64,000 nucleotides of DNA from Nocardioides marmoriginsengisoli (lineage in GTDB: Bacteria; Actinomycetota; Actinomycetes; Propionibacteriales; Nocardioidaceae), in NCBI RefSeq assembly GCF_003725695.1, contig NZ_RJSE01000007.1, forward strand, positions 1,130,963 to 1,194,962, in the 5' to 3' direction. How positions within the stretch are numbered: the stretch's first letter is position 1; every line of letters begins with the position of its first letter. The notes beneath the pieces were generated by a model. The model did no database searches. It was not told where the DNA came from and saw nothing but the letters and a program-made list of their open reading frames with translations. The position numbers were made by a program, and so were the translations under genes. This document shows, in pieces, positions 1-9,179 of this stretch.

Positions 1-1
1 G

Positions 2-667
2 ACCAACACCGACGACTTCCTTCCTGCCGGGTCGGGCCTGGCGGCGGGGGACCATCTATGCGGCTTCTACCGCAATGACCACGAACGCGACGCGATTGTG
101 ATCCCCTTCATAGAGGAGGGTCTGGCGGACGGTGCCTCGTGCACGTGTGTAGTAGACAGCTGTACCCCGACACAGGTCCTTGACCGGCTGGCCCAGGATA
201 TTGACCTCGCCCCGCATCTTGACGCACACCGATTGGAGGTGCTCACGGCCGAGGATACGTACCTACGTCGCGGGACGTTCTTGGCCGAGGAGATGCTGCA
301 GTTCTGGGAGTCTAAGGGCCGTGCTTTGTGGGGCGATGTCGTCCCGGAAACTCCAGTTCGCAACCTGGGCGACATGAGCTGGGCGCACCGTGAGTCGGTC
401 CGTTTCGAGTCGCTGATCAGCTACGAGGCCGAAATTAATCGGATCATGCGCGACTTCCCGCAGGTCAATCTGTGCCTTTACGACCTCAACCGATGCTCGG
501 GGGAGGTGGTGCTAGATGTGTTGAAGACACACCCGAAGGTGCTGCTCGGGGGGATGGTGATCGATAACCCTTACTACATCGACGCCGACGAGCGCATTGG
601 CAGCCGGCCAAGCCAAACGGCGGCAGCCCCCGAAATGGCCGATGCTAAGGCCACCGCAGGTGCGTAG
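2..667 (+). CDS. MEDS-domain sensor protein, 5' end cut by the window
   Basis: The reading frame is open from the first complete codon, so the gene begins upstream of the window. The GTG at 98 is internal: the codons before it encode GDHLCGFYRND, the usual opening of a MEDS (DcmR-type sensory) domain. The visible part covers the domain (IPFIEEGLADG, then LDVLKTHPKVLLGGMVIDNPYY) and ends with a short Ala/Ser-rich tail, with no kinase or output domain after it. MEDS domains are known as cytoplasmic sensory modules found alone or with anti-anti-sigma or histidine-kinase partners. What lies N-terminal cannot be seen, so the partner domain and signal are unknown. Confidence 0.75.
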   Translation, partial: TNTDDFLPAGSGLAAGDHLCGFYRNDHERDAIVIPFIEEGLADGASCTCVVDSCTPTQVLDRLAQDIDLAPHLDAHRLEVLTAEDTYLRRGTFLAEEMLQFWESKGRALWGDVVPETPVRNLGDMSWAHRESVRFESLISYEAEINRIMRDFPQVNLCLYDLNRCSGEVVLDVLKTHPKVLLGGMVIDNPYYIDADERIGSRPSQTAAAPEMADAKATAGA

Positions 668-1598
668 CCTCGCCAACCGCGTACCTAGCCGTCCGACACC
701 CGGCTCACCATGGCAACATCAGCAGCGCTCGATCCTCGTAAGCTCGGCACCGAGAGCGTGGGCTCGACCGCTGTCAATCCAGAATTTCAGCGGCGACCAG
801 TCCTTCCAGTCCTTCCAGATCCTGAAAGCGTGATGGAGCGTTGAGCATTCGGGGAGTTCAGCGGCGGAAGGGGTGCGGGAGACCCGATTGCCCGACTGTG
901 ATCGCCCTTGAAAAACGCGTGGTGGTCGTTCTCCTGCGGCGATCGTGGCGACCCGCGACGTTCCGGGCAGCAGTGCGCCGCACCGCGTGGCTGAGCACGC
1001 CGACCGGAGAGAGCAGCTGTCCAGGAGCGCCCGGCTTGGAGCCGCGACGCCCGCGCGGCAGGGCAAGCCGCGGGTCGGGGCGGTGGTCCCTCGCGTCGAA
1101 GCGATCGTGAGCCGTCACGGCACGTGAAGCCCGCACTCGGTCTTCGAGAGTCCTGGCCACCGCCCTGACCGCGGATCCGCGCCGGTGGGCGACGACGTGC
1201 ACGGCTTGCACCCCGTCCCGCGCGTATCGCGCCAATAAGGAGCGGAGCCGGCTGATCTCCTGGGCTGACTTCACCCGGCCGCCCTCCTTATGGTCCTGAG
1301 TCCGCTGGGCTCTGGGCTCCAGCGTCGGACCGGGAGCCGGGTGTCGATGACGTCCTCGGTGATCGAAGTTCGGGCCCGGGTTCGTCCTACCGAGCCGATC
1401 TCCAGCGTGGGTCGGACCCGCACAGTTGCCCTTCGAAGGATGGGCACCGGCCCACGTCGAGGAGTGAACATGCGCGACAGCGTCCGGCGTGCTCAGCGTG
1501 CGAGGCAACCGAACGGGCAGGCCTCGGTGGCAGGGCCCACGTTCCCGCCTCTAGACATGTTCTTGAATTTGATCGTGCGGTTAGGCATGCTCCGCAAT
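668..1598. other. Intergenic stretch without a recognisable gene
   Basis: About 930 bases lie between the MEDS gene and the convergent acyltransferase gene. Open frames exist on both strands (for example minus 858-1508), but their translations are Arg/Pro/His-rich, low in hydrophobic residues, match no family I recognise and lack ribosome binding sites. A short tandem AGTCCTTCC repeat sits near 800-815. I see no transposase, RNA gene or convincing terminator. It may be degenerate DNA. Confidence 0.5.
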
Positions 1599-2993
1599 TC
1601 AGCTCTCCATGAGGAGCTCGTCAAAGGCCGCCTGGACACAGTCAACGAACAGCGCGGTATCGGTCACGGCAGCAGGGTCGAGGGTGAGACCGATCGTGCA
1701 CACACCGTCGTATGAGACAAGGACTGCCATCGCTGGGACGCCCGGTAGCGGTCCGAAGGCATACATTCGCTCGACCTTCTGGCCGGCCAAGTAGAGCGGG
1801 CAAGGCGGACCAACCAAGTTGCTGGCTTGAAGATCCACGCGGCGCGCATGCGCGCCCATGGCCGCGATGGCGACGCGGGCTGGCACTTGACGAAGTGTCG
1901 GAGCGAGGTGATCCAAGGCGCTCAGGCCGGGTTCGGCTCGCCGCGACGCAACCAACTCGTGGACTGAGCGCAGTCGCTCGAACGGGTCTTCGATCGAAGC
2001 AGGACCCGGGATGATCGCTGCGCTGATGTGGTTGCCGGCGACGTGCTCGTTTGCTCCCGCAACGTCGATCGGCAGACTGAGGGCAATGTCGGCGGCGGCA
2101 AGCTCGAATGCCTCTTGGTACTTGCGCAAACCACCCAAGAGACCGGCTAGGAAGACGTCGTTGACCTTAGCAGAATTGGCTTTGGCGGTGGTCTTCATGG
2201 CGTCGAGCTGTACCTCGAGTGTGACGAAGCGCCGAGAGTTGCTTCGTCCGGCCAGCAAGGGCAAGGGTACCGCGGTGCCGCGATCAACGGTTCGAAGTGC
2301 CGAGCGCACATATGACGATGTGTTCGTCAAAGCTCGACGAGGGTGAAGGCTGGCGCCCGAAATCGCGCGCGTGAAGGACGCAGCCCTTAGCGGATTGGTC
2401 ACCCACAGGCGACCGAATGCACGGACTACCTGTGCGGCGTCGGGGGAGAGTTGTGTCAGAGCGACAGCCTCCTCCAACTTTGCGGGTTCCTGGTGACGCG
2501 TGGGCTCGAGACCGAGCAGAGCCGCCATCATGGCGATGGCACGAACACCGTCGGCGATCGCGTGATGTGCGCGGATAATAAGTAGTGCGCGTCCGCCGGT
2601 TAGTCGTTCGACAAGGACGGCGTCCCACAGTGGGCGAGCGGGGTCGAACGGAGCCGTTGCGCTGTCACTCGCCCAACTGAGAGCGGCTTCCAGGCTGCCG
2701 TCTCCGGGCGCACCGATACGGCGTAGGTGGTATGACAGATTGAAAGCTTTGTCATCGACCCATGACGCACGTCCGGCCGTCCACACGGAGCGGGCGACTC
2801 GTTGGTGCATGCGTGGCACACTGCCGACGGCTCGGCTGAAGACGGCCTCCAGTGAGCCGTCTGCTGGTAGACCCTCTAGCACGAGTGCCAGGGTCATGAC
2901 GGGGCGCGCAGTGGGCCAGGCATCGCCTTTGAGAAGCAGTTCATCGAGCGCGGCCAAGTCGTCCGGGAGCGAGAGGCGATTGAACATGGTCAT
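1599..2993 (-). CDS. WS/DGAT family wax ester synthase / diacylglycerol acyltransferase
   Basis: Bacterial WS/DGAT enzymes transfer acyl groups from acyl-CoA to diacylglycerol or fatty alcohols, making triacylglycerol or wax esters at the membrane and lipid droplet. The 464-residue length is typical. The catalytic HHxxxDG motif is present as HHAIADG at residues 143-149, and the C-terminal half has the family's N-E-H-V-A-G-N-H-I-S and VSYDG segments. The ATG at 2993 has a GGAGGA ribosome site about 6 bases upstream. It is the last gene of the minus-strand operon that starts with the phasin and PhaC-like genes, which supports a storage-lipid role. Whether it favours TAG or wax cannot be told. 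Confidence 0.9.
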   Translation of the reverse strand: MTMFNRLSLPDDLAALDELLLKGDAWPTARPVMTLALVLEGLPADGSLEAVFSRAVGSVPRMHQRVARSVWTAGRASWVDDKAFNLSYHLRRIGAPGDGSLEAALSWASDSATAPFDPARPLWDAVLVERLTGGRALLIIRAHHAIADGVRAIAMMAALLGLEPTRHQEPAKLEEAVALTQLSPDAAQVVRAFGRLWVTNPLRAASFTRAISGASLHPRRALTNTSSYVRSALRTVDRGTAVPLPLLAGRSNSRRFVTLEVQLDAMKTTAKANSAKVNDVFLAGLLGGLRKYQEAFELAAADIALSLPIDVAGANEHVAGNHISAAIIPGPASIEDPFERLRSVHELVASRRAEPGLSALDHLAPTLRQVPARVAIAAMGAHARRVDLQASNLVGPPCPLYLAGQKVERMYAFGPLPGVPAMAVLVSYDGVCTIGLTLDPAAVTDTALFVDCVQAAFDELLMES

Positions 2994-3244
2994 GCCTTCC
3001 TCCGGAGTCCTTTTGACCGCGCAGGGCGCCTAGCCTCTGCCATGCTCACAACCACATAGGGGGTCGGCCGACGAGCGGCTATGTCCAGGACGCGGCTCTG
3101 GAACTGCTGCTGGACTTCCACCCAGTTGCGCACCTGCGTGGAGGCGCGGAGCACGGTCTCATCTCGGTCCCCGTAGAACGAACGCAGTCGAACGCCTCTC
3201 CGCATCCTGTTCCTGAGCTGGATCGATGAGACTCCTTTTGTCAC
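2990..3244 (-). CDS. Small hypothetical protein upstream of the WS/DGAT gene
   Basis: An 84-residue frame starting at GTG overlaps the WS/DGAT start by four bases, as expected for translational coupling. The product is basic, with a central amphipathic stretch (RNWVEVQQQFQSRVLDIAARR) and a Lys/Arg-rich tail. It has no signal peptide or membrane segment. No strong ribosome site precedes the GTG; an internal ATG (MRRGV) is an alternative start. I do not recognise a family. The amphipathic helix would suit a granule or lipid-droplet surface protein, but that is inference from context only. Confidence 0.4.
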   Translation of the reverse strand: MTKGVSSIQLRNRMRRGVRLRSFYGDRDETVLRASTQVRNWVEVQQQFQSRVLDIAARRPTPYVVVSMAEARRPARSKGLRRKA

Positions 3245-3364
3245 CTCAGCGATCCTCGCTACTCAGACAGCACACGGTCCAGACCTTAGTCACCGTCGAG
3301 ATCTGGACTTGGTGGATCCTGCCATGACTCGACACGCACACTCCTTCTCGTCGCTCTCGTTGGT

Positions 3365-4402
3365 TCATGACTGGAGGAGGTCCGCTACGAGGTCAGGTGC
3401 CTCGTAAGGAAGGAGGTGCCCTGCGCCGGGCACCTCGACATAGGAAGCGTTTTTGATGAGGCGTGACAGCCGCATGCCGTTACCAACGGGAATGAGCGGG
3501 TCGCGGCTGCCGTGCACGACAACCGTTGGGTGCTGAATGGTCGCCAGGCGTCCTGCGTTGTGCCACGCGAAGATTGCCCGCGACTGAGCAAGGACTCCCG
3601 CTCGTGGTGTCGTTCGATCGAGGATCGACTTGACCAGTTCGCTCATCACCTCCGGGTTCGCCGCGGCGAACCCGGGAGCCGCGAAACCCGCCCACATCCT
3701 GGTGAAGTACTCGTCCAGCGGCTGCCCACGCTCTGGGGGCCGCAATGCCTTAAGAAGGACCGGTAAGTCCGAGCTGATGTGCGCCGGCGTCGGAGGCCGG
3801 GTGCCGACCAGGAAGAGTCGGCCGACTGCGTCGGGGTGACGCAGTGCTAGTTCTTGAGCGATCATGCCGCCCATTGATAGTCCCATGACGGTGGCTCGTT
3901 TGACCCCGCACTCCTGTAGCACCCCGTGGGCGTCGTCTGCGAGTTGCGCCATCGTGAACGGAGCGGGCGCCAAGCGGGACCAGCCGGCCCCCCGATTGTC
4001 TATGCGAATCACCCGAAAGCTCTTCTCGAGGCCGCGAATCCAGTCTGCCGGCCATGCGAGCCCACTGGCCGTCCAGCCGTTCAGCAGGAGAAGGGGTTCC
4101 CCATGGCCACCTTCCCGCCAGTGCACCCACCCCCCGCGGCTCTCAAGGGCTCGGTCGGGGACGACGACGCCGCCTTCGTATGAAGAAGCGAGCTTTCGCT
4201 CACCGAGTCGCTTCGTCTCGAGCTTGGTCGGGCGCCGCGCGAGATGGGAAAGGCACGTTGTCGGCAACGCGAGTGTGCGCCGGTTGGTCGCCTCCAGCAT
4301 GATCCCGAGCCGGGCGTATTCAGCGGCGACAGAGCTTGTCGTGGTGGCGATCGCGACGCGGTCGAGCGCATCTGCGGCGATGAGCGGTACCTGAATTCTC
4401 AT
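3365..4402 (-). CDS. Alpha/beta hydrolase with N-terminal extension
   Basis: This is a serine hydrolase of the alpha/beta fold. The nucleophile elbow GLSMGG, the acid in GSRDPLIP and the catalytic His in GAGHLLPYE are all visible in the expected order, and the oxyanion region is LLLLNGW. About 85 residues precede the fold and match nothing I recognise. The gene overlaps the acyl-CoA ligase reading frame by four bases (ATGA), so it is in the storage-lipid operon. The layout resembles intracellular PHA depolymerases and TAG/ester hydrolases, but the exact substrate cannot be assigned from motifs. Confidence 0.8.
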   Translation of the reverse strand: MRIQVPLIAADALDRVAIATTTSSVAAEYARLGIMLEATNRRTLALPTTCLSHLARRPTKLETKRLGERKLASSYEGGVVVPDRALESRGGWVHWREGGHGEPLLLLNGWTASGLAWPADWIRGLEKSFRVIRIDNRGAGWSRLAPAPFTMAQLADDAHGVLQECGVKRATVMGLSMGGMIAQELALRHPDAVGRLFLVGTRPPTPAHISSDLPVLLKALRPPERGQPLDEYFTRMWAGFAAPGFAAANPEVMSELVKSILDRTTPRAGVLAQSRAIFAWHNAGRLATIQHPTVVVHGSRDPLIPVGNGMRLSRLIKNASYVEVPGAGHLLPYEAPDLVADLLQS

Positions 4403-5962
4403 TTGAGTGTCCTCCGGAGAACCTTGCCTGTGGCGTTGCGGGGAAGCTCGTCCACGTACTCGAAGACCCGCGGGACTTTGAAGATCGCCAACTGCTCCGC
4501 GAGGTATTCCTTGAGGGCCTCAGGCGCTACTGCCTGTCCGGGACGAGCCACGATGAAGGCCTTGAGCGCGCTCCCGAAGCGCTCATCGTCGGTGGGCACA
4601 ACCACTGCTTCGAGGACAGCCTCATGACGATTGAGGACTTCTTCCACTTCTGAGGGGTAGACGTTCTCTCCACCTGAGACGATCATGTCGTCCTCGCGTC
4701 CGACCAAGAAGAGCTGCCGGCGACGGTCGAAATGACCGAGGTCACCGGTGGATACGAGGCCGCTGGCGACTTCTTTGCCACCACCATTGGTGTACCCCTC
4801 GAAGCGCGCACGGTTTCCCACGAAGACCCAGCCGGACTCGTCGACAGGCGCTCGATGTCTGTCCTGGTCGAGGATTTCGACACGTACGCCCGGAGCGGGC
4901 CGGCCGGAGGTTGTGGGCGTACGGCGAAGGGCATGCGGGCCGGCGATCGTGGCTGTTGCGACCTCGGTCGAGCCATACACGTTGTAGAGGACCGGACCGA
5001 AGCGATCCAAGACCTCGATGGCGAGACGACTCGGCAACGCTGAGCCGCTCAGGGCCAAATATCGCAGGGACGCTGTCTCGATGCTTGCGAGAACGTCAGG
5101 TTCGAGCGAGCAGACCGCCTGCAGCATCGACGGCACGGCGATCAGGCCGTCCGCATGGTGATCCGCCACCAAACGCAAAGTTGACTCAGGGGTCGAACTT
5201 CGGATCGCTCACCACGGTGGCACTCAACCCCAGGCCGATCAAAAGATTGGCCAGACCCCAGGCATGAAAGAAGGGCGCAGGAATCACGATAGTGTCGCGT
5301 AGGCGCATCGGTACCCGTCCCAACAAGGCGGCGATCCCGTCTGGGCCGGATCGTGACGACCGGGCCGCACCCTGGGGGCGGCCTGTCGTGCCCGAGGTGA
5401 GAACCACCAGACGACTCGATTTGCTCGGACGGTCAAGAATGCTCGACTTGTCCTTCGCGATCAGGTCTAAGACTTCCGAGCGGCTGAAGTTCAACGTCAC
5501 CGGACCTGCACGAACAAGGCCAGTCGCCTCGTCGTCGTGCACGATGCAGCTGAGTTGTTCTGCGACGGCAACCTCCGCTAGCTGACCCTGCCCGAATCCG
5601 GTGTTCAAGAAGACCAGGTCGGCCCCGAGCATGAGTCCTGCGACGACTGTCTGTACAAAGAACGGGGAGTTTCGACTCAGAATCCCCACGGTGCTGTCAG
5701 GCCCTACTCCGACGTCGGCGAGACCATTAGCTAGCGCTTTAGAGGTTCTCCAAAGTTCGCGGTAGGTGAGGCTCTCGTCCGCGCCGACAACGGCAGTTGC
5801 CTCCGGGTAACGGTGGCACGACGCAGCGACGGCACCTAGGGTGCCTCGTCCGTAGGGAAGGGCAGCCAGCATCGCTCGAGGCAGCCGATCGGGTCGCTCG
5901 GGTAGGGTCGTGTTCGCTCGAGCGACGATAGCTGAGCTGCGAACTTTGTCGGCCAAGCTCAT
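4399..5962 (-). pseudogene. AMP-forming acyl-CoA ligase (FadD-like) split by a single-base frameshift
   Basis: Two adjacent frames encode the two halves of one ANL-family ligase. The N-terminal 258 residues carry the P-loop SGTTGRPQGA and end ATVVSDPKFDP followed by TGA. The next frame continues ESTLRLVADHHADGLIAVP, exactly where family members continue, and includes YGSTE, STGDLG and the catalytic Lys motif NATGKVLRR near the C-terminus. On the coding strand the junction reads GAC CCC TGA GTC. Losing one base of the C4 run gives GAC CCT GAG TCA and one intact protein of about 520 residues. The cause may be a sequencing error, a real mutation or a +1 ribosomal shift. The gene couples to the hydrolase downstream and the GNAT gene upstream by four-base overlaps. 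Confidence 0.85.
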
Positions 5963-6546
5963 GTGCGTTCCTTTAGTCGACAGGTAGTTGGGGTCCAGAT
6001 CACTCTGCTGCTCCGATGGTCTCGAGCAGCGCGGGCGGTCTCCACGACTGGATGACCGAGCACCAACAGGTCGTGTGGTTGCCCCGCGTCGTCGCGCACC
6101 TGGTCAGTGAGTAGGCCTTCCGCGACGAAACCCAACTCTCTGAAGAGATCGACCACGTTCGTCTGCTCGACCAGTACCTCGACGGTGATCTTCAAAAGCC
6201 GGCGCTCGACTGCGAGTCGAACGCCGGCTTCGGCGAGCGCACGTCCGACGCCTTGCCCGCGCTCGGCGGGATCGACCACTAGTCGTAGTTCCGCGACGTG
6301 GTCCGACCAACCCGCACCGGGCACGAGAGCGAGAACCCCCACTGGCTCGCCGGCTGACCGAGCAATCAGCAGTTGAGTGCCACCAGGGTCGCCCAGGAGC
6401 GCGCCCCAATCGGCTTCAACGATCCCGGCCTTGAGGAAGGTGTATTCACCGTGGGGGATACGCCTGAGGAGCCCCGAGAGTGCCGCCGCATCACTCGTCG
6501 TCTTAAGCCCGATGCGCAGTCGCCGCGTCTTTGTCTGATCAGTCAT
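5959..6546 (-). CDS. GNAT family N-acetyltransferase
   Basis: The 195-residue product has the GNAT acetyl-CoA binding motif A (RLVVDPAERGQGVGRALAEA) and a following motif B region (LFRELGFVAEGLLTDQVRD). The ATG at 6546 is preceded by GAGAGG. It overlaps the ligase start by four bases and lies just after the PhaC-like gene. GNAT enzymes acetylate small molecules or protein lysines. The position between a synthase and a CoA ligase suggests post-translational control of the ligase, as known for other acyl-CoA synthetases, but that is inference. Confidence 0.8.
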   Translation of the reverse strand: MTDQTKTRRLRIGLKTTSDAAALSGLLRRIPHGEYTFLKAGIVEADWGALLGDPGGTQLLIARSAGEPVGVLALVPGAGWSDHVAELRLVVDPAERGQGVGRALAEAGVRLAVERRLLKITVEVLVEQTNVVDLFRELGFVAEGLLTDQVRDDAGQPHDLLVLGHPVVETARAARDHRSSRVIWTPTTCRLKERT

Positions 6547-7627
6547 TGCTACCTCTCACGAAGTCGTCACAAGCCAGTCGACGATGGCCGGAGCGCAGTG
6601 TTTTTCGGGCTTGGGAGCCGACAAACAGCCCGGCGTGTCCGGCACGCAGGCTCAGGCTGTCGAGCTGAACGGATCCGAGGGCATCAGCCAGTGGCTCTGT
6701 GCACTCGGGGGGCACAAGTTGGTCGCGCTCGCCCACCACGCTCAGCACGCGGCATTCGAGCATGGAGAGTTCGACCATGCGGCTGCCCAGCGGAACGCGT
6801 CCCGTGATGAGTGCTCCGCCCCGGATGAAGAGGTCGACGATCTGCTGGAAGAGCTTGCCAGGAAGGGGGATGTGGTCGGTTGACCAGCCGATAATTGCCT
6901 GTCTGGCAGAGAGCGCCTCAGCGTTCTCAAGCCCCCGCCATAGTCCGGCGCGCGAGGCGATCGGTGTTGACGGCTGCAGCATCCTGATTGCGTTGAGCAT
7001 CACTGAAGGGGGGACGTTGCCGGTCTCGTCGAGCATCTGGTCAGGATCCATGCGCCCTTCGCGCAGCAGATTCGCGATAGGACCGAACCTCTCGAAGTCG
7101 ATTGGTGTCGCTAGCCCGACCAGGTTTCGCACCGACATTTGCGGGTTGCCCGCAGCCGCGATCAGGCAGAGCACGGCGCCGAGGCAGTAGCCGAACAGGG
7201 TCAGTTGGTCGGCTCCAGCGATACGCCGAACGGCCGCTGCCGCATGGGGGATGTACTCGTCGCAATACGTCTCGAGCGAGTTCTGGGAATCCGACACATC
7301 TGGGACGCCCCAGTCCAGCAAGAACACATCGAAACCGCGCGCGAGCAGATCCTCGACAAGACTTCCGCCTGGGCGGAGGTCGAACACGTAAGGCCGGGTA
7401 ACCAAACTCATGACGAGCAGGATGGGAGTTCCGTGCCTGATGCCCGCGTCGGCATAGCGATACAACGTCACTCTGTCCCGCTGCCACACCGCAGTCTTCG
7501 GTGTCACTCCGACCTTGCCCATCGGAAGACCGCTCAGGTGCTTGAGCCCGTACTGTGCTCGGACGGCAGAGCGGCTCAGCTCACGGTTGACCCGCTCCAG
7601 AAACTCCGAAGGTGCGGCCGGGGGCAT
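6539..7627 (-). CDS. phaC: PhaC-like poly(3-hydroxyalkanoate) synthase with shifted C-terminus
   Basis: Class III-type PHA synthases polymerise hydroxyacyl-CoA on a catalytic cysteine in a lipase-box-like motif. Here the motif is GYCLGA with Cys148 (the usual last residue is Gly), preceded by the family segments PILLVMSLVTRPYVFDL and DVFLLDWG. The Asp (VGERDQLVPP) and His (RAGHAGLFVG) of the triad are present. The last residues (RKTLRSGHRR onward) do not fit the family. Skipping one base near 6593-6597 gives the expected ending APAIVDWLVTTS with a stop at 6556, nine bases before the GNAT ATG. The 3' end is therefore probably frameshifted, and the true gene would end at 6556. The partner phasin lies directly upstream. 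Confidence 0.8.
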   Translation of the reverse strand: MPPAAPSEFLERVNRELSRSAVRAQYGLKHLSGLPMGKVGVTPKTAVWQRDRVTLYRYADAGIRHGTPILLVMSLVTRPYVFDLRPGGSLVEDLLARGFDVFLLDWGVPDVSDSQNSLETYCDEYIPHAAAAVRRIAGADQLTLFGYCLGAVLCLIAAAGNPQMSVRNLVGLATPIDFERFGPIANLLREGRMDPDQMLDETGNVPPSVMLNAIRMLQPSTPIASRAGLWRGLENAEALSARQAIIGWSTDHIPLPGKLFQQIVDLFIRGGALITGRVPLGSRMVELSMLECRVLSVVGERDQLVPPECTEPLADALGSVQLDSLSLRAGHAGLFVGSQARKTLRSGHRRLACDDFVRGSND

Positions 7628-7633
7628 CGGACT

Positions 7634-8050
7634 TCACCCCTCGCGGGTCTGCGCGTCAGAGAGCGCGTTGCTGAGCTCTCGAACTTGCCGCTCGACCGCG
7701 CCGATCTGCGTGAGCAGCCTGTTCACATCCGTGGCTGCAGGCAGGTTCAGCGTGTGCCACAGCTTGCGTGAAAGATGCTGCGCTCTTGCGGCGACGCCAG
7801 TACGGACTCGAGAGGCCAGGGCCACCGCGACCGCGAACTCCTCGCTGCGCACAACCGAGTCCCGGGACGAGCCCAACACGGTGTCGACTGCCCCGAGTCC
7901 CGCTGTCACAAGGGAGGTCTTGTTGTCCGGCACAGGCTTCACCAACTTCCTCGGCACGGTGGCCACACAACTGTCCATGAACGTTCGGCGCAGGTCAGGG
8001 CGTGTAGCAAGCACTGGCCTCTTCGCATCGATTCCCCAGAATAGTCTCAT
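7634..8050 (-). CDS. Phasin-like PHA granule-associated protein
   Basis: A 138-residue protein whose C-terminal third (LWHTLNLPAATDVNRLLTQIGAVERQVRELSNAL) matches the heptad-patterned coiled-coil ending of actinobacterial phasin-like proteins. Such proteins coat PHA or lipid inclusions and modulate the synthase. The N-terminal part is Ala/Val-rich and amphipathic. It is the first gene of the storage operon, seven bases before the synthase. No ribosome site precedes the ATG at 8050 and a -10-like TAGTTT lies five bases upstream on the coding strand, so a leaderless transcript is plausible. An inverted repeat spans the start. Confidence 0.7.
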   Translation of the reverse strand: MRLFWGIDAKRPVLATRPDLRRTFMDSCVATVPRKLVKPVPDNKTSLVTAGLGAVDTVLGSSRDSVVRSEEFAVAVALASRVRTGVAARAQHLSRKLWHTLNLPAATDVNRLLTQIGAVERQVRELSNALSDAQTREG

Positions 8051-8074
8051 GTTTCAAACTAAAAATGAAACATG
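8048..8074. promoter_or_regulatory. Inverted repeat over the phasin start, probable repressor operator
   Basis: Perfect 9-bp arms CATGTTTCA (8048-8056) and TGAAACATG (8066-8074) are separated by nine A/T-rich bases. The palindrome covers the start codon and the likely -10 box of the storage operon, so a bound protein would block transcription. A similar half site, CGAAACATGG, occurs at 9245-9254 in the SDR/thiolase divergent promoter. Confidence 0.6.
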
Positions 8075-8411
8075 GATCTAACGCTGGCCCAGGTGATGGC
8101 CTGCGTCAGCTCCAACACAAGAGCAGATCGCATTCCTCCAGCAGGTCTACGTTGATCGGCGGACGCAGTATCGGTTCCACTCGCAACCCGGACGGAACCG
8201 CTCAGTACGTGATGCGCCGTCTCCGAGGACTTGAGTAGGACGTCCTGTCCGCAGACGCCAGGCACTGCGGAGATCGACAAGGTCTTCGTGCGGCTATGAG
8301 CGCTCACTCCTCTGCAACGGGTCGGTGCGGTGCACACGGTCCGTGCGGATTTGAGGTAGGTCGACCGGTTGGGTTGGGAGGGGCTACGAGCTGCCGCGGG
8401 TCACCCGTGGA
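8075..8411. other. Intergenic region upstream of the storage operon
   Basis: No convincing gene is present in these 337 bases. A minus frame at 8059-8337 overlaps the phasin start and has no family features. The stretch also holds the 3' flank of the SDR gene. Confidence 0.5.
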
Positions 8412-9179
8412 TCAGAAGGTGGAAGTCAACCCGCCATCGACGACCAGCGATGCTCCGGTCATATATGACGAGGCAGGGCTAGCGAGAAACAGCAGGGCCG
8501 AGTCCAGCTCCTGCTGATGGCCGAAGCGGCCCAGAATTGACTCGGCTGCCACCATCGCCCGCAGTGCTTCTGCGCCGTCACCAGCCGTGATCTCGCTCTC
8601 GAAGTAGCCAGGGCAGAGGGCGTTGACGCGGATGCCTCGTCTTGCGGACCACTGCTGAGCGAGATCGCGGGTCAGGCCGACAACTCCAGCCTTGCTGGCG
8701 CAGTAGCCGGCTTGCGGGAATCGTGAGGCGGCGACCCCGAGTACGCTTGCGATGTTGACGATCGCCGATCCAGAGGGCATGTGGGGGACGCAGGCTCGCG
8801 ACACCAGATAGGTTCCCGTCAGGTTGATGTCGACGGTTGTCCGGAAGACCTGCGGGTCCTCTCGTAGCGCTCCTCCCGCTTGTCCGACGCCGGCGTTGTT
8901 GATCAGCACGTCTATGGGCCCGAAGGCATCGGCGGCGGCTTGCGCCAGGGAGGCGCAGTCCTCCTCCACGGCGACGTCCGTGCGATGGGTGATAACTCGA
9001 GCACCGCGCCCACGCAGCTCTTCTGCAACGGCAATCAGTTGTTGCTCGCGACGTGCAGCAAGCACGAGATCAGCGCCGACTCGGGCCAAGGCTTTCGCGA
9101 ACCCGACGCCGAGCCCCGAGCTCGCGCCCGTAACAACAACGACTCTGCCGTCGAGCCGGAAACGATCGAGAGGGTCCAT
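8412..9179 (-). CDS. Short-chain dehydrogenase/reductase
   Basis: A classical NAD(P)-dependent SDR of 255 residues. It has the Rossmann motif TGASSGLG near residue 16, NNAG, the catalytic Ser in NIASVLG, and the YCASK active site, ending in VVDGG. The ATG at 9179 is chosen because it starts the family fold and has GAGG upstream; the frame stays open for 90 more codons toward 9449, but that extension has no SDR features and runs into the divergent thiolase gene. Together with the thiolase it fits a 3-hydroxyacyl oxidation and thiolysis pair, though SDR substrates are not readable from sequence. Confidence 0.85.
   Translation of the reverse strand: MDPLDRFRLDGRVVVVTGASSGLGVGFAKALARVGADLVLAARREQQLIAVAEELRGRGARVITHRTDVAVEEDCASLAQAAADAFGPIDVLINNAGVGQAGGALREDPQVFRTTVDINLTGTYLVSRACVPHMPSGSAIVNIASVLGVAASRFPQAGYCASKAGVVGLTRDLAQQWSARRGIRVNALCPGYFESEITAGDGAEALRAMVAAESILGRFGHQQELDSALLFLASPASSYMTGASLVVDGGLTSTF

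Noticed and set aside
858-1508. 216-residue minus-strand frame in the first intergenic stretch
   Set aside because: Composition is Arg/His/Pro-rich, with no ribosome site and no recognisable motif; overlapping frames on the other strand look equally good.
8059-8337. 92-residue minus-strand frame upstream of the phasin gene
   Set aside because: It overlaps the phasin operator and has no motif or ribosome site; treated as non-coding.
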